This document shows positions 30,379 through 41,362 of a DNA stretch of 64,000 bases, piece after piece. The notes beneath the pieces are model-generated. The model saw nothing but the letters and a program-made list of their open reading frames with translations, did not search any database and had not been told where the DNA came from. The number at the start of each line of letters is the position of its first letter. Positions within the stretch are counted from its first letter, which is position 1. The stretch lies in assembly GCA_022813625.1 (NCBI GenBank), contig JAKLMB010000037.1, forward strand, positions 62,001-126,000. The letters are read 5' to 3'. This stretch comes from Aaosphaeria pasadenensis. Its lineage: Eukaryota > Ascomycota > Dothideomycetes > Pleosporales. The position numbers and the translations under genes are program-made.

Positions 30379-33014
30379 TTATATCAGCACCAACCACGCA
30401 GCAAATAGTACCAACTGAACGAAAAGCCCCAATATCCCCGCCAGAACCCCCGGCCCAACCCTCTCGCCCCGACCCCCCGCCTGCAGATTTACCCATCCGC
30501 TCCGGCCCAGGAACACCCACAACAGCGCAGCGGCGATCGAGGACGCGAGGACGAAGGCCAGCGCGGACACGATGCGTAGGACCGAGAAGCCATGTACGAA
30601 CTGGATGCTCGTTATCGTGTCGTGCTGGCCGCTGCTACTGCCGTCGTCATTTGACATCGATAGTGGGTCAAAGGCTACTAAGTCGTTGTTTCATTAGAAC
30701 ATGATCTGTGGAGAAGAATGTGAGAAATCTTACCTTTCTCAAGAACGTCGACTTCATCTACATTCTTATCGTCCCTTCCTGACGAGTAATCCCCCGTCCT
30801 GGCGCTTCGTACGGAGGACGAGCCACCGCCCCTAGACAGTGAACGATCCTCGCGTGTACGGCTTTCGTTACTTGCGGCGAGTCTCCTCGCCCAGTGGACC
30901 CACGTGTACCGCGCCTTGCCGCTCGGAGGGTTCCGGTACAGGTCCATGAGGTTGTGTTCTGTGAACGGCGAGGCGTCGTCGTCGTCTACGCTTGTGCGAC
31001 CTCTCCCCCTGGCGAGGAGTCTTGAGAATAAGGGAGGTGGTCCAGGGGTAGATCGGAAGTCTCGACATGAGGAGTAGCCGCTCCATGGGCTGACTCGTCC
31101 TAGCTCTATGTATTTCAGTGTTCGGGATGAGAGGGTCCGTCGTAGCCATCCTCCAGCGAGAGAGCGATATGATTGTCGTAGGCGCTCGGCGAAGTATTTG
31201 TCGTCGAAGTCGATGTCTGTCGTTGACCCATGATCGCTAGTATGATGCTTGTTGCTAGAAGCTTGCTTACGTCCGTTCGTGAGGTCGGATCCCTTCATCA
31301 TGAGATTGCTCGGCACGATGATGTGCTCTAATCTCGCCATGGAGCTTTTGTGAGACACGTTCGTCGTCCTCAAGCTCAGCCAAACAATACTCTCCTTATT
31401 GCTGGTTGATCCACCCGTTCCAGCTCGAGACAGTTCGACCCAAGGCCGTTTCTTCCCCCTTGTTCCTCCATCGCTCTGAGCCCGACGCAACACCCCTTTG
31501 CTGTGCCTTCCTTCGCCCCGGCCTTTCGCATCGAGAATACCCTCGCTGGCGGCCAGACCAACCATATGTCTTCGTTTCCTCGCAAGCAGATCCATCTCAC
31601 TGGCTCCAAGACCTAACACCTCTTGTCCCTTATCGGACGCGAGGTCTTCAGCCTTCGCATGCGTAAATGCATCTCCTCTGGTCCGCGGTCTCGTCTGAGG
31701 CTTGGGGAACTCCTTCTTGGACATGAAGGGATACGGCGTTTTGACGAAGTGGGTGGGCAGGTTGGGCGGACGGTTGGGATCCGTGACAATGCCGCCGTGC
31801 GAGTATGGGTAGTGTCGATTGTCCGCGAGGCTCTGGGAGTGCATGAAGGAAAATGCAGGCTCCGGTCCACTGCCTCCGAATCCAAGGTTTGGGTGGGAGA
31901 TCGAGCGTGCTCGCGCGTGGGCATGCGCCAGACTCAGACTCGCCGATGGCGAGAGCGATTCCAGCGCTCGCATGGTCATCGCATGTGTCTGTAGCACCGC
32001 GTGTAGACTTTCGGACGTGTTCCGCCTGTGACGTCTTCCGAGAGTAGTGGATGAGTCGCCGACCCTTTGGCTCTTCTCTGGTGAGCTCAAAGAGCCGCCG
32101 TCCATGTCTTGCAGGCTCTCTGCTCGCGGTGTGTTTGCTCCCGAGCCACTCCCATAATTGTGGACAACTTTTGCGGGACCGGGACGCCCGACGCTCATCT
32201 TTTGTGCTTTCTTCGTGCTCTTTCGTTCAAGAGGGCTGTCTGCGTTATACAACGCCTCTCCCGTCGTCATCGGCTCCGTATCAGTGCTGACGTTCGACAA
32301 CCCCATTCCCGAATCTCGCGGTGCAAGCTGCTTGTACGGTGGGAATGGTCTCTGATGGAGCGTATCATTCCGCCTCCTGCCATTCCCCTGCCGTCCTCCC
32401 CTGGCAGCTCCCAATCCCACTTTTCCGTCACTTCGTTGTCCATCCACAGTCTCGTAAATGCCCAGTCCAATACCCTCAATCACATCAGTGAAGTCTCGCG
32501 TCCCGTTGTCGTCCTCCCACGCAGAATCGTCATCATCGGTATCATCTTCGATACTGTTCCCAGTGCTCTTTGGCAACACGTCGGAGTTACTATAGTTACC
32601 CCCCGCCGTTGCGTCCTCGTTGTCATGAAGGCCGCCGTCGCCATCCTCTTCCGTGACCTCGGTATCAGAGTAGAAGAAATCCGCACCGGGAGCTTTGTCC
32701 TGCGCCATCACCATCCCAGATCCTAAACCTGATCTGGTTTCCTTAATCGGGACGATGGTTCTGTTGGTTGAAGATGGGGGCTCCAGATTCACCTCTGGCT
32801 TCACGCTTTGAGATCTCGTGAGGAAGTCGTCTGAAACGATCTGGGGCGATGACGCTGGCGAAGACGATAGTCTGGCAGACGGATTCGTAAGGAATATGGA
32901 CCGCGTCGGGGGTGAGGAGTGGGATGAGTGCTGTTGTTGCTGTTGTTGCTGTTGTTGCTGTGAATGGCGAGTCGGGGAGGTAGGGGTTTGAGGTTGGAAA
33001 GCCTGGTCAGGCAT
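30379..33014 (-). CDS. Large disordered protein with C-terminal transmembrane helices, unknown function
   Basis: Two exons, 33014-30734 and 30677-30379 (56-nt intron, GTAAGA..TTAG), give 859 residues. The first roughly 550 are low-complexity: a ten-Gln run at residues 19-28, Ser/Pro/Thr-rich blocks, and an acidic block (EDDTDDDDSAWEDDNGTRDF). A more ordered part follows near residues 600-700, with DDKYFAERLRQSYRSLAGGW and LRRTLSSRTLKYIELGR, and later YTWVHWARRLAAS. The last exon encodes two hydrophobic helices (IVSALAFVLASSIAAALLWVF and GVLAGILGLFVQLVLFAAWL), ending at the membrane. It is probably a fungal-specific tail-anchored or double-spanning signalling protein; no named family was recognised. 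The last exon is easily missed because the first frame ends in the intron. Confidence 0.75.
32931..32960. repeat. Polyglutamine-coding triplet repeat
   Basis: Thirty bases, (CTGTTGTTG) units on the plus strand, encode ten Gln (mixed CAG/CAA) near the N-terminus of the large disordered protein. The interruption pattern CAG-CAA-CAA repeats three times. Confidence 0.9.
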
Positions 33015-34011
33015 TGTTGCGGTGCACCTCTTGTCTCACACTCCTCCTCGGGTTCTATATATATCTTTGATGGTGTATTCGTTGCTCGGTGTAGGTCTCC
33101 TTCACGAAGTTCTCGCTCGATTCTCGCATTCAGAGTGGGCTGGAGTTTTTAGGCGGAGCGTTAAAGAGAACTCAGACACTTCGTCGAATAGTGGTAGACA
33201 ACAATAGAGAATTGGCTGGTGCTCTGCGCTGGTAGAATGCTAAGGCGAGGTCCAACTCTTTGCGATCGTGATCTATGTACTCGGTTGAAAGTTTCGAAAC
33301 AAAGAGGGCGCACAGCATGGGCTGGAGTCGTAGCGGAAGCGTGCCATATGAAAATAAAAGACATCATACGCTTAGGGAAAGGAAATTGCCCAAAACAAAG
33401 AAGGTATGTAAGTATAATGAACTCTGGCATGGAGAATGACATCTTACCTGATTGGGGGTTGGGCGGCTGGTCCCTGGAGTCGCATTCCTCAGGACGAAAG
33501 CAGTAATTGGCGACTGGGTCTTCAACTCAGCCAAGAGAATCTATTGAGCAGCACCTAGCGAGAACGATGACCGAGGGCGGAATATAGAGCGTCAATTTGA
33601 AAAGATTTCGTGTTGTTACAATATACAGGTTGATATTCTTTGAGCGCGCACCCAGTATCTACGAGAATTCGTCTAAAGCGTTGAACGGGGAAACAAGCCA
33701 GCATCGCGTTGCCGCAGCGCAGGATGCGAAATCGATAGAAATAGCGTCGAAAATAGAATGAACACAGAAGAAAATAGTAGATCCAGGAGGATATCAAGAA
33801 CCAGAACCAGACAGATATTCAAGGAAATAGAAGAAGAAAACGCCATGATGCCATGCCATGTCTTCGACGTCTAACCCTCCGCAAGCATCTTGACTTTTGT
33901 CGTCGCAATTCAATCCATATGAGACTTCGTGAGATAAAGAAATATGGTGTGCGCAAACGCGTAGATATATTGATCTGTTTGCGTTCGCGAATAATAATGG
34001 AAACGTTTCGT
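33015..34011. other. Intergenic region, promoter of the disordered protein
   Basis: 997 nt. Short open frames on both strands lack motifs. The left part is the promoter and leader of the 859-residue protein; the right end is the 3' UTR of the carnitine carrier. Confidence 0.5.
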
Positions 34012-35074
34012 CTACTCGCCGTCACGATCAAACATCTTGCGCATGCCCTTGTGTGCAAGCTCCACGCCCAGGAAGGTTGCCGCATTGGCGGGAACGGCAC
34101 GCGCCATTGCGGGCCCGATACCTGGGAAGAAGGCTTTTAGGCCACCGCTTGCGTGGATGCCCTTGATCGTACCGCTGATGGTTGGTCGGCCTTCGGCAGA
34201 CTGCAGTCGTGACTTGACAGTGTCAATTGGGAAGACCGGGATCCACATTGCAATACCTGCAGCACCACCAGCAACCATAACGGCCGACAATGACAATTCG
34301 CCTGGCTTGCCAGTATCGGGGTCCTTGGGGGTCAATTTCCTCTTGACGATTTCGTATGTCGCAAAGTACGCGGCAGAACCAGGGCCGTCTCTTGCCAAGG
34401 TCATGGCCGAACCACGGAACACGGAACGAATGCCACCCTCCTTGTACAGCTGCCTGACAACGTCCACACCTCCCGAGTATTTGGGCTTCTCGCCAGGTGC
34501 GAGTTGCTTCTGGCCCTGAATCTGAAGCAACACCTTGACGCGCTCGAACGGTGCAGTGATCAATGTCATGGGGATTGCGCTGAAGAAGCCGGCGGCAGAT
34601 ATTTGGGCGACGGAAAACTGATTATCTTTGACCTCGGAGAAGGAAGAAACAAGCTGTTTGCCAACATCATATCCCCAGAAGGATACCGCAACTAGGGTCT
34701 GGTCAGCTCAAATGTCATAGTACAGAGAGGAATTATTAGACAGCGGGGTCGCGTCGTCGAAAGCACTTACACATGGGCGTCACACCGACGAGCGGTGCAG
34801 AAACACCGGCATACAATCCTCTCGCAAGACCTTCCCTCGCAACCGTCTTCTTCACGACATCCATCGCGCCACTGTACACGCCCTTTTCTGAGGTCTGAAG
34901 ACGGACTTTGACCAAATCGAAAGGGTGACCGACAATGACAGCGCAAACACCTCCCACACCTCCGGCAGCTAGAGCGCGGAGGGATTGGAAGGAGGATTTA
35001 GTTGCTGCCTTGACATCTTCTTTGACCTCTTCCGCCGAAGGTAATTTGTCCACGACGGCGGTTTTGGTAGCCAT
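34012..35074 (-). CDS. crc1: Mitochondrial carnitine/acylcarnitine carrier
   Basis: Exchanges acylcarnitine for carnitine across the inner mitochondrial membrane, needed to bring acetyl and fatty acyl units made in peroxisomes into the matrix. Exons 35074-34771 and 34691-34012 (79-nt intron) give 327 residues. Three mitochondrial-carrier repeats are visible, with signatures HPFDLVKVRLQTSEKG, APFERVKVLLQIQGQ and FPIDTVKSRLQSAEG. The sequence GGVGGVCAVIVGHPFDLVKV and the RGSAMTLARDGPGSAAYFA region are typical of the CRC1/AcuH subfamily. The Aspergillus orthologue acuH is required for growth on acetate and fatty acids. The intron splits the second helix at PM/FAVSFWGYD, giving a continuous fold. 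Confidence 0.95.
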
Positions 35075-36359
35075 TGGTGTTGATTGAGCTGTACTAGCGG
35101 ATATTGACGGGGATGAATTGCTGGCTAGATATCTGAGCAGCTGGAGGATATGTCTATGAGCGGAAGAGGTTCAAAATGAAGCAGCAAGAAGAAGAGGAGG
35201 GTGGAGTAGGTGGAGGGAAGGGTAAAAGAAATTATTCCAAGTGTGTGTGAAAGTGAATAGAAAAGTGCATGTGCATGTGAGAGAGGCAGCTCCAGGTCTC
35301 CGGGCCAGCTAGGCATTACGTCGGCTACTTCCTCTTTTGTTCATCTACCTCGGCAAGAAACCCCCCATAGTCACCACGAACCCCCACCAAACAAAGTACC
35401 TCGTACCAACTCTCTCCATCCTTAGGTTTTCATTTACTAGAATAATTTAATCTTCAACTAACCCAAAGTTGTGGCTTTTTCGGCTCTTTTCTTTTAATGG
35501 TGTCTTCTTTTTTATCTACCTACTTTCTTGCATCCTTCCGCAATCAACAGTGTACCAGTATATACATACCCGTACTCCGACCTCGGAAAAGGTACATGTT
35601 TTTACCCCTCCACGGGCATCCCATCCCCAGACCATCACCCACCAAGCCAAGTGGACCAAGAGAGAGGCGGGCTTGTACTACGAAGAGATGACACAATGAA
35701 CAAAAAAACACCATGCCTATCCTTCATCATTGTCTATACGTAGGGACGAATATGGACATATGGGAGCATGCAGGATTTACCGATCGACATATCCATCCTG
35801 TCATATTGTATGTGTACTTTGCCATGTCGACGTACCGACATCCATCTGTCCGTCTGTATGTGCATGCATATATGTCACTTCATCTTGCAGGCAAGGAATG
35901 TTCCTTCTTGCCGGCTTGTTACTTTGATCCAACGAGGATTTCCTCCTTCTCTGTCTGCGTTCCGTACGCCCACATGCTCAGACAGGCCTCATTCCATTGC
36001 TGCCACATTGAAGTGGTCACGTGAACACTAGGTATAAACAGTCCATGTATCCCTGCCTAACCAATCACACGATATCTTTACAGACACGCTCCAGTGTTGG
36101 AAAACATTCGGAAAGATGTAATCAATACAGCTTCTGGAACATCTACAAACACTTCAAGAGACAGTGTCGCTCGTCATTATCCGTCGATCTTACATTATTA
36201 CTTGGTCCCTTGCAATCAATAGTATGCGCGAAAGACGAGTTCATTACTGTTGAATTACTATTTAGAAATACCACCAACGCCTCGAAGGATGATTACAAAG
36301 GGTATATGGCCTCATTCGTGTTCAACCACATCAAACTTCGTCCTGGAAATACCATCTCC
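35075..36359. other. Intergenic region, nothing coding recognised
   Basis: 1285 nt. The first roughly 250 nt form the carnitine carrier's promoter. Several overlapping frames between 35470 and 36050 on the plus strand code only Cys/His/Pro-rich peptides without family features. Right end: 3' UTR of the small membrane protein. Confidence 0.5.
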
Positions 36360-36663
36360 CTAGTGTGCTGGTGCCGCCGCGATCTTCTTCCTGCGGTTTC
36401 GACGGAGCAAGAACAAAATGATAGCCAATACAATGATGGCGACGATAATCGCAATGACGATACCCGCGATGACACCACCCTTGATCTTGGTTTTGCCTTT
36501 GCCTGATTTGACCTTCTTGGTCTTGCGAGCTACGAGCTCGACGAAACGCGCGACATTTCTACTTTTGCATCAGACTTCTGCACTTGTCGCGACATGATAT
36601 GGGTACTTACTCGGGATCGCTCAAGGCTCGCTTGATGACGTCTGGGCTGATGATTGCAGGCAT
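36360..36663 (-). CDS. Small single-pass membrane protein (83 residues), unknown function
   Basis: Two exons, 36663-36611 and 36558-36360, with a 52-nt intron (GTAAGT..GTAG) found by reading the minus strand; neither exon forms a long ORF alone. The protein starts MPAIISPDVIKRALSDPE, continues NVARFVELVARKTKK, has a basic linker (KVKSGKGKTKIKGG), then one very hydrophobic Ile/Val/Ala helix of about 24 residues (IAGIVIAIIVAIIVLAIILF) and a basic end (LLRRNRRKKIAAAPAH). The positive residues on both sides suggest a small tail-anchored or stress-type membrane protein. Canonical splice sites and the multiple-of-three total support it, but no homologue comes to mind. Confidence 0.72.
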
Positions 36664-38727
36664 CGTGGGAAATAGGTTGTACACTGGTGCTTTGTCCAAG
36701 CAACAAGATTTGAGAGGATGCGAGCTTGGTATTAAGCTCTAATAGAATATTCCGGATCGCGTTCGACAGTTTGACACGCTTGGCTTGCAGTTACGCAGTA
36801 GTGGGAAGTGTAGGTAGAGGTGTATGTGTGAAGGCGAAGCTTCCCCTTGGAAAGTGGGGATCGCGCATTTAACTTCTGCACGTCACAACAAGAAGGAGTC
36901 AGAAGAGGCCAGCATCATCATCATAATTATTCGTGATTGCTGGCACGACATGGGCGGGAAAGACCCAAAACGTGGCGTGCGGGCGTGCGTTTTGGCTGGC
37001 AATTCAGAGCTTCCAGCTGGCTGCAAAGGACGAGGATCCTTGTGACCCATGACCATGACAATAACCGTAACCTTGCATTCGCAACGGTTGAATGAAATGC
37101 AGGTTTTCAGCCCTGGAAAATCGACATGTCTCCATCACAGCCATTCGTGTCGTCATACTCGTTCATTCACCCATCACGACGATCACCAGGATGAAGCGCA
37201 TCGATCGTCGCGCAGGTACAGTATCAATATCAATAATGACACAACCACTAGCTAACGACAACAAACATTCAAAGTATTCACGACTGCAGCACAATCACAT
37301 TTTCACCGCTCCAAACGCCTGACCCGTCTCCTAGCCACTCACCGGTTCAGACAATCAACGCAGCTGAACCACCTAAAGCACTGGAGATCTGGCGTAGACG
37401 GGATCGGGTAAGGACTTTGGTAAACGCCACGAGTCGGCTACACAGCCTCGCCATTTCTGGATAATGGCACAATAGTTCAGCTGAAGTAAATAAATTTCCA
37501 CCAGTACATATCATTGGCTGTTCATCCATGGCATTATTGAGAGTCTTCAAAGCAGTAGATACATAATAATAATGCTCACTCCTTAGTGAGATGTGCCATA
37601 GGGCAGACGTTCATCCGCTTTCAAGATCCTCGAGTTGACGATCTCACAACGAAAAGTGCTTGCATCATGCTAAATTATTTTTATGGAATAGTCTATTACT
37701 CTACCATACTAATATGAGCTTGTCAGACGTACATTACTTGTGTGTGTTTAGGTATACATTCTTACAAGCTTTGATGATCAGTTTTATGCACCGACAACAA
37801 CCAACAACATCAGGTAAACAAACCATGACATTGAATGAGTACGAACTGTCATGCTTCAATTATGTCACCTAATGCTCTGCCTGCTCGTCTCCAGTTCGTA
37901 CTCACATACAGACCTCACGATCGACAAAAGCACGCTTTACTTCCCGTCATCTACTGCGCGCGACGCCGCGACGCCGCGACGCCTCAGATCGCCGTACCAT
38001 TGCCACGCGCACGCTCCATAGTCTAAGCGCAGTGGAAAAGCAAACAAATTCGATACAACAATTCATCTAGACACAAGAAACCATCCCCTTTGAAAAACAC
38101 TGACGATTCCTAAAGCGCAAATAGTAGAGCAGTCGTAGATCGAATTCGGAAGTACATCGACGAGGCTACAGCCACTGATTACTGCTCCTGGTGTGCCTTC
38201 GCTAAGAACTAAGACTAGCTATTGTATGAAGGGAGAGTAACTACCAAATGCTGGATTCATGACATTGCTGGACGGAGACTTTTCGCGCGCTTGCGGACTA
38301 TGCTTTTGTCTACAAGATAAACTATTGCAACAATTGGTTGATTCAAATTGGCACCTATGCTATGCATTCTGATGGGTTTATGGTACGACATCATCCTCAC
38401 ATGTTTTCTTAGGTATGCTGCACTAGCAGACATACGATCTTCATCGTCAACAAGCATGCACAATGACAAAAGAACAACACTTTCGACCCCATTCTTACAA
38501 TTGCCTTTGCCCAAGCGCCCCGCCAGCTACGAGAAGCCAAGTTTCGGATCATTTTTCCAACGACTCCAGTCGCACTTGGCGACACTTTGATTCCACTTTG
38601 GATGGTAGTGCTTACCGCGCCTAGCCATACCGAATGTTGGTGATGATGTCTATAACAGCAAACGTTGAATCCAGCGTTCAACGTCTCTCAACTATCTGAA
38701 TTGAATTCACAACCACACTAAAGCAAT
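36664..38727. other. Gene-free region of 2.1 kb
   Basis: Upstream of the small membrane protein and of the sulfotransferase-like gene, so both promoters should lie here. No supported ORF. A short GC-rich tandem repeat at 37960-37983 is listed separately. Confidence 0.5.
37960..37983. repeat. Tandem repeat (GCGACGCC)x3
   Basis: Three perfect copies of an 8-mer, strikingly GC-rich against A/T-rich surroundings. Contains repeated CGACG words; otherwise unexplained. Confidence 0.85.
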
Positions 38728-39638
38728 ATGTCGTCGGCGTCATCAACGCAGCGCAAAGTCCCCCTAGAAGTCCTGCATCTCTCAATGCCACGGACGGGCT
38801 CTGCCTCCATGATGGAAGCATATAAAATCCTAGGTTTCTCAACGTACCACGGCACCGACTTCGTCGACCGACCAGGCGACCAAGTGCAGTGGGAGAAGGC
38901 GGTGGACGCGAAGTGGTTCGGCAAGGGACGACCGTTCGAGAGAGCTGACTTTGACGCTTTCCTGGGCAAATTCCATGTGTTGAGTGATTTGCCTGTCATT
39001 GGGTTCTCGGAGGAGTTGTTGGAGATGTATCCGGAGGTAAGGTGCACGTTAGCTATTTTATATAGACAAACATACCTCATCCCACTACATATCAACCACC
39101 CCCAACGCAAAACCCACAACTAACACCCTCCCACCAGGCCAAAGTCGTCCTCGTCGACCGCGACCCAGACAAATGGTTCGAATCCTACGGCGTCTCCGTA
39201 ATCCCCAACAACTACACCCCCATCGTCAAGATCCTCACCACAATCCTCGAACCCTACTTCATGCGCGCGCGGCCCGCAACCCTCATCGTCAACGAGTCCC
39301 ACGCCTGGTTCGGGTGCCACGACCAAGCGTCGTACGCCGCCAGCGCGAGGGACAAGTACAAGTCGCACTACGCGATGGTGCGAGAGCGCGTGCCGAAGGA
39401 GCGTTTGTTGAATTACGAGCTTGGGAGTGGGTGGCGGCCGCTGTGTGAGTTTCTAGGGAAGGAGGTCCCGAACGAGCCGTTTCCGTTCAAGAATGAGAGG
39501 GAGGAGTTTAGGAAGTGGATGCGGGAGGTGCAGAGGAGGAAGTTGAGGGATGGGTTGTGGCAGGTTTTGAAGGGGGTGTCGGTGGTTGGGGTGGGAGTGC
39601 TGGCGGCGTATGTGTATGGTTATGGGGTGAGGATCTAG
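38728..39638 (+). CDS. Sulfotransferase-like P-loop protein with C-terminal membrane helix
   Basis: Exons 38728-39036 and 39138-39638 give 269 residues. The N-terminal EVLHLSMPRTGSASMMEAYK matches the 5'-phosphosulfate-binding loop of the fungal Sulfotransfer_4-like family (usual form GLPRTGT.S). AKVVLVDRDPDKWFESY corresponds to the second strand and its helix. The central HAWFGCHDQASYAASARDKY and the ERLLNYELGSGWRPLCEFLG block are typical of this family, which occurs in large numbers in ascomycetes, often without proven sulfotransferase activity. The last 25 residues (GVSVVGVGVLAAYVYGYG) form one membrane helix. The donor substrate PAPS is inferred from the family only. Confidence 0.88.
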
Positions 39639-40718
39639 GGTTGATTATCTCAGCTTTGGTATTGGAAAAGAATTCAAATTGCATTGAAAGCAAGTCACCT
39701 TGTTATCTAAGCCGATAATTTGTTTCATGGGGTTAAATGAAGCTCGCAGCAATGCAAAAGATTGTCTGAGCAGTTCATATCTGCCAGTTAGTCGAATTGA
39801 AAACGTAAAGGATACTTTCTCGTGCAACAATGAACATAGAGATTGACAAGCTATTCAGGATTGCCGTGTACTTGTTAGGGTCGCCATCGGCGGAAGTCAA
39901 TCTTCTATGCAAAAGTTCTAGACGCGTCGCGAGCTCACGCTTCTACTTCTTTCATGCCGGCAAATATGAACATTAGCCTTGGTGGCGTTTCTTGACTGTA
40001 AGAAGCAAATAGGCGAGCAAAGCTTTTGGGCGCACACGTTTTCGATGAAATTTTTTCGAAATACCAAGTACTTTCTGTCAAAAGATGATGCCTGAGACTG
40101 TGGTTGATTGGAAGACAATAGCAATGCGCTGCTCGAAGAGGACGCATTTCGCGCCGCTTACTTCGTGTAAAAATTGTACTGATGCCAAAAGATCGCTAGG
40201 ATAATCATGCATTGAAGAATCTGCTCAACATGTAGAGACAAGGTCAGACAATGTTGGGGAAAGATATTCCAGCTGTAGACGTGCAGGAACAATGTAGTGT
40301 AGTCAAAAACGATTACCTCCCGGTACTTGTATTCCCCACCCATCTGGGACTTGTAGATCGGTCAGAAATTGCCCTGCTAACGTCACCTTGTCGACTTTAT
40401 ACTTTGATTTGCTACTCTTTGCTCATTTGCGTAATGGCACCTTGTCTCGAACGAAATCAATATATTAACTCGAAATTGGTCTGACAATGGCATGCCGCCG
40501 TGTACTAAATGTTGGTTATGATTACGGGAACATGTTTACAGCTGCATATTGTTGCGTCTATCTTCGCCGAGGCACGCATGCTGTTATCGGTCAGTATTGT
40601 ACATTGCTGTTGTTCACCTTGAATGTAGAAGTTCTTATAATCTGACAGTCCTTCGATAATCAATGGTCAAGGCCATCCACTATTCAGTTCACCCTAAATT
40701 CGTACGTTTCGAGGCACC
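39639..40718. other. Intergenic region, nothing recognised
   Basis: 1080 nt. No supported ORF. Contains the lipocalin-like gene's promoter at its right end. Confidence 0.5.
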
Positions 40719-41268
40719 ATGACACCACCTCTGGCGATAGTCCAAATACTCTCAGGGACTTGGTCCCTGATCAACAACACTTCGTAAGCAACCCAAATAA
40801 CTACAAATCACGCCAAATGGTTAACAACAACATAGCCTTCGCAATGGAACCATCCTTCCAGGCTATAGCCTACCAACCGGAGCGAACCCTGCAGGCTTAA
40901 TTCACTACAGCGCAACAGGTTACATGTCTGCCAATATTATGGACACAAACGCGACAAACCGGCCTACGAGGATATCCTGGCCACCAAAAGACACAGACTC
41001 TGACAGCGACTGGGCTCTCGTGGGAAGACATGCAATGTCCTACTCTGGTCCCTACTCTGTTGAAGTCTGGAATGAAACTCACGGAACGCTTACACATGGT
41101 CCGCTCGTTTACGCAGCCACTCCGAGCATGGTGGGGACAAACCAGAAGCGTAATTATACGCTCTATGAGGATGGAGATGTTCTTAAGTTGAATTTCCACA
41201 ATTACACAGCTAAGACCGAAGGGACACTTTTTTGGAGGCGTCTAGCTCCGAGCTGGGAGCAATCATAG
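40719..41268 (+). CDS. Lipocalin-like domain protein
   Basis: Exons 40719-40783 and 40836-41268 (52-nt intron, GTAAGC..ATAG, branch GTTAAC) give 165 residues. The first exon encodes MTPPLAIVQILSGTWSLINN with the family's GTWSL motif. The second has GLIHYSATGYMSANIMDTN and the small beta-strand blocks of Lipocalin_5-type domains (DWALVGRHAMSYSGPYSVE, LYEDGDVLKLNFHNYTA, GTLFWRRL). These small beta-barrels bind or modify hydrophobic small molecules and often sit beside secondary-metabolism or efflux genes. Its 3' end is only 94 nt from that of the quinate-type permease. The ligand is unknown. Confidence 0.82.
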
Positions 41269-41362
41269 AGTAACTAGGGGGGGAAAGCTACTATTTAATA
41301 GCAGTGTTGTGCCGCGATCTCGAAGTAGAATATCCTTCAATGAATCCCCAAAGACTCGCGTC

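Noticed and set aside
35469..36031. Cluster of short overlapping plus-strand frames rich in Cys, His and Pro
   Set aside because: All three frames are partly open because of local base composition; none has a recognisable feature.
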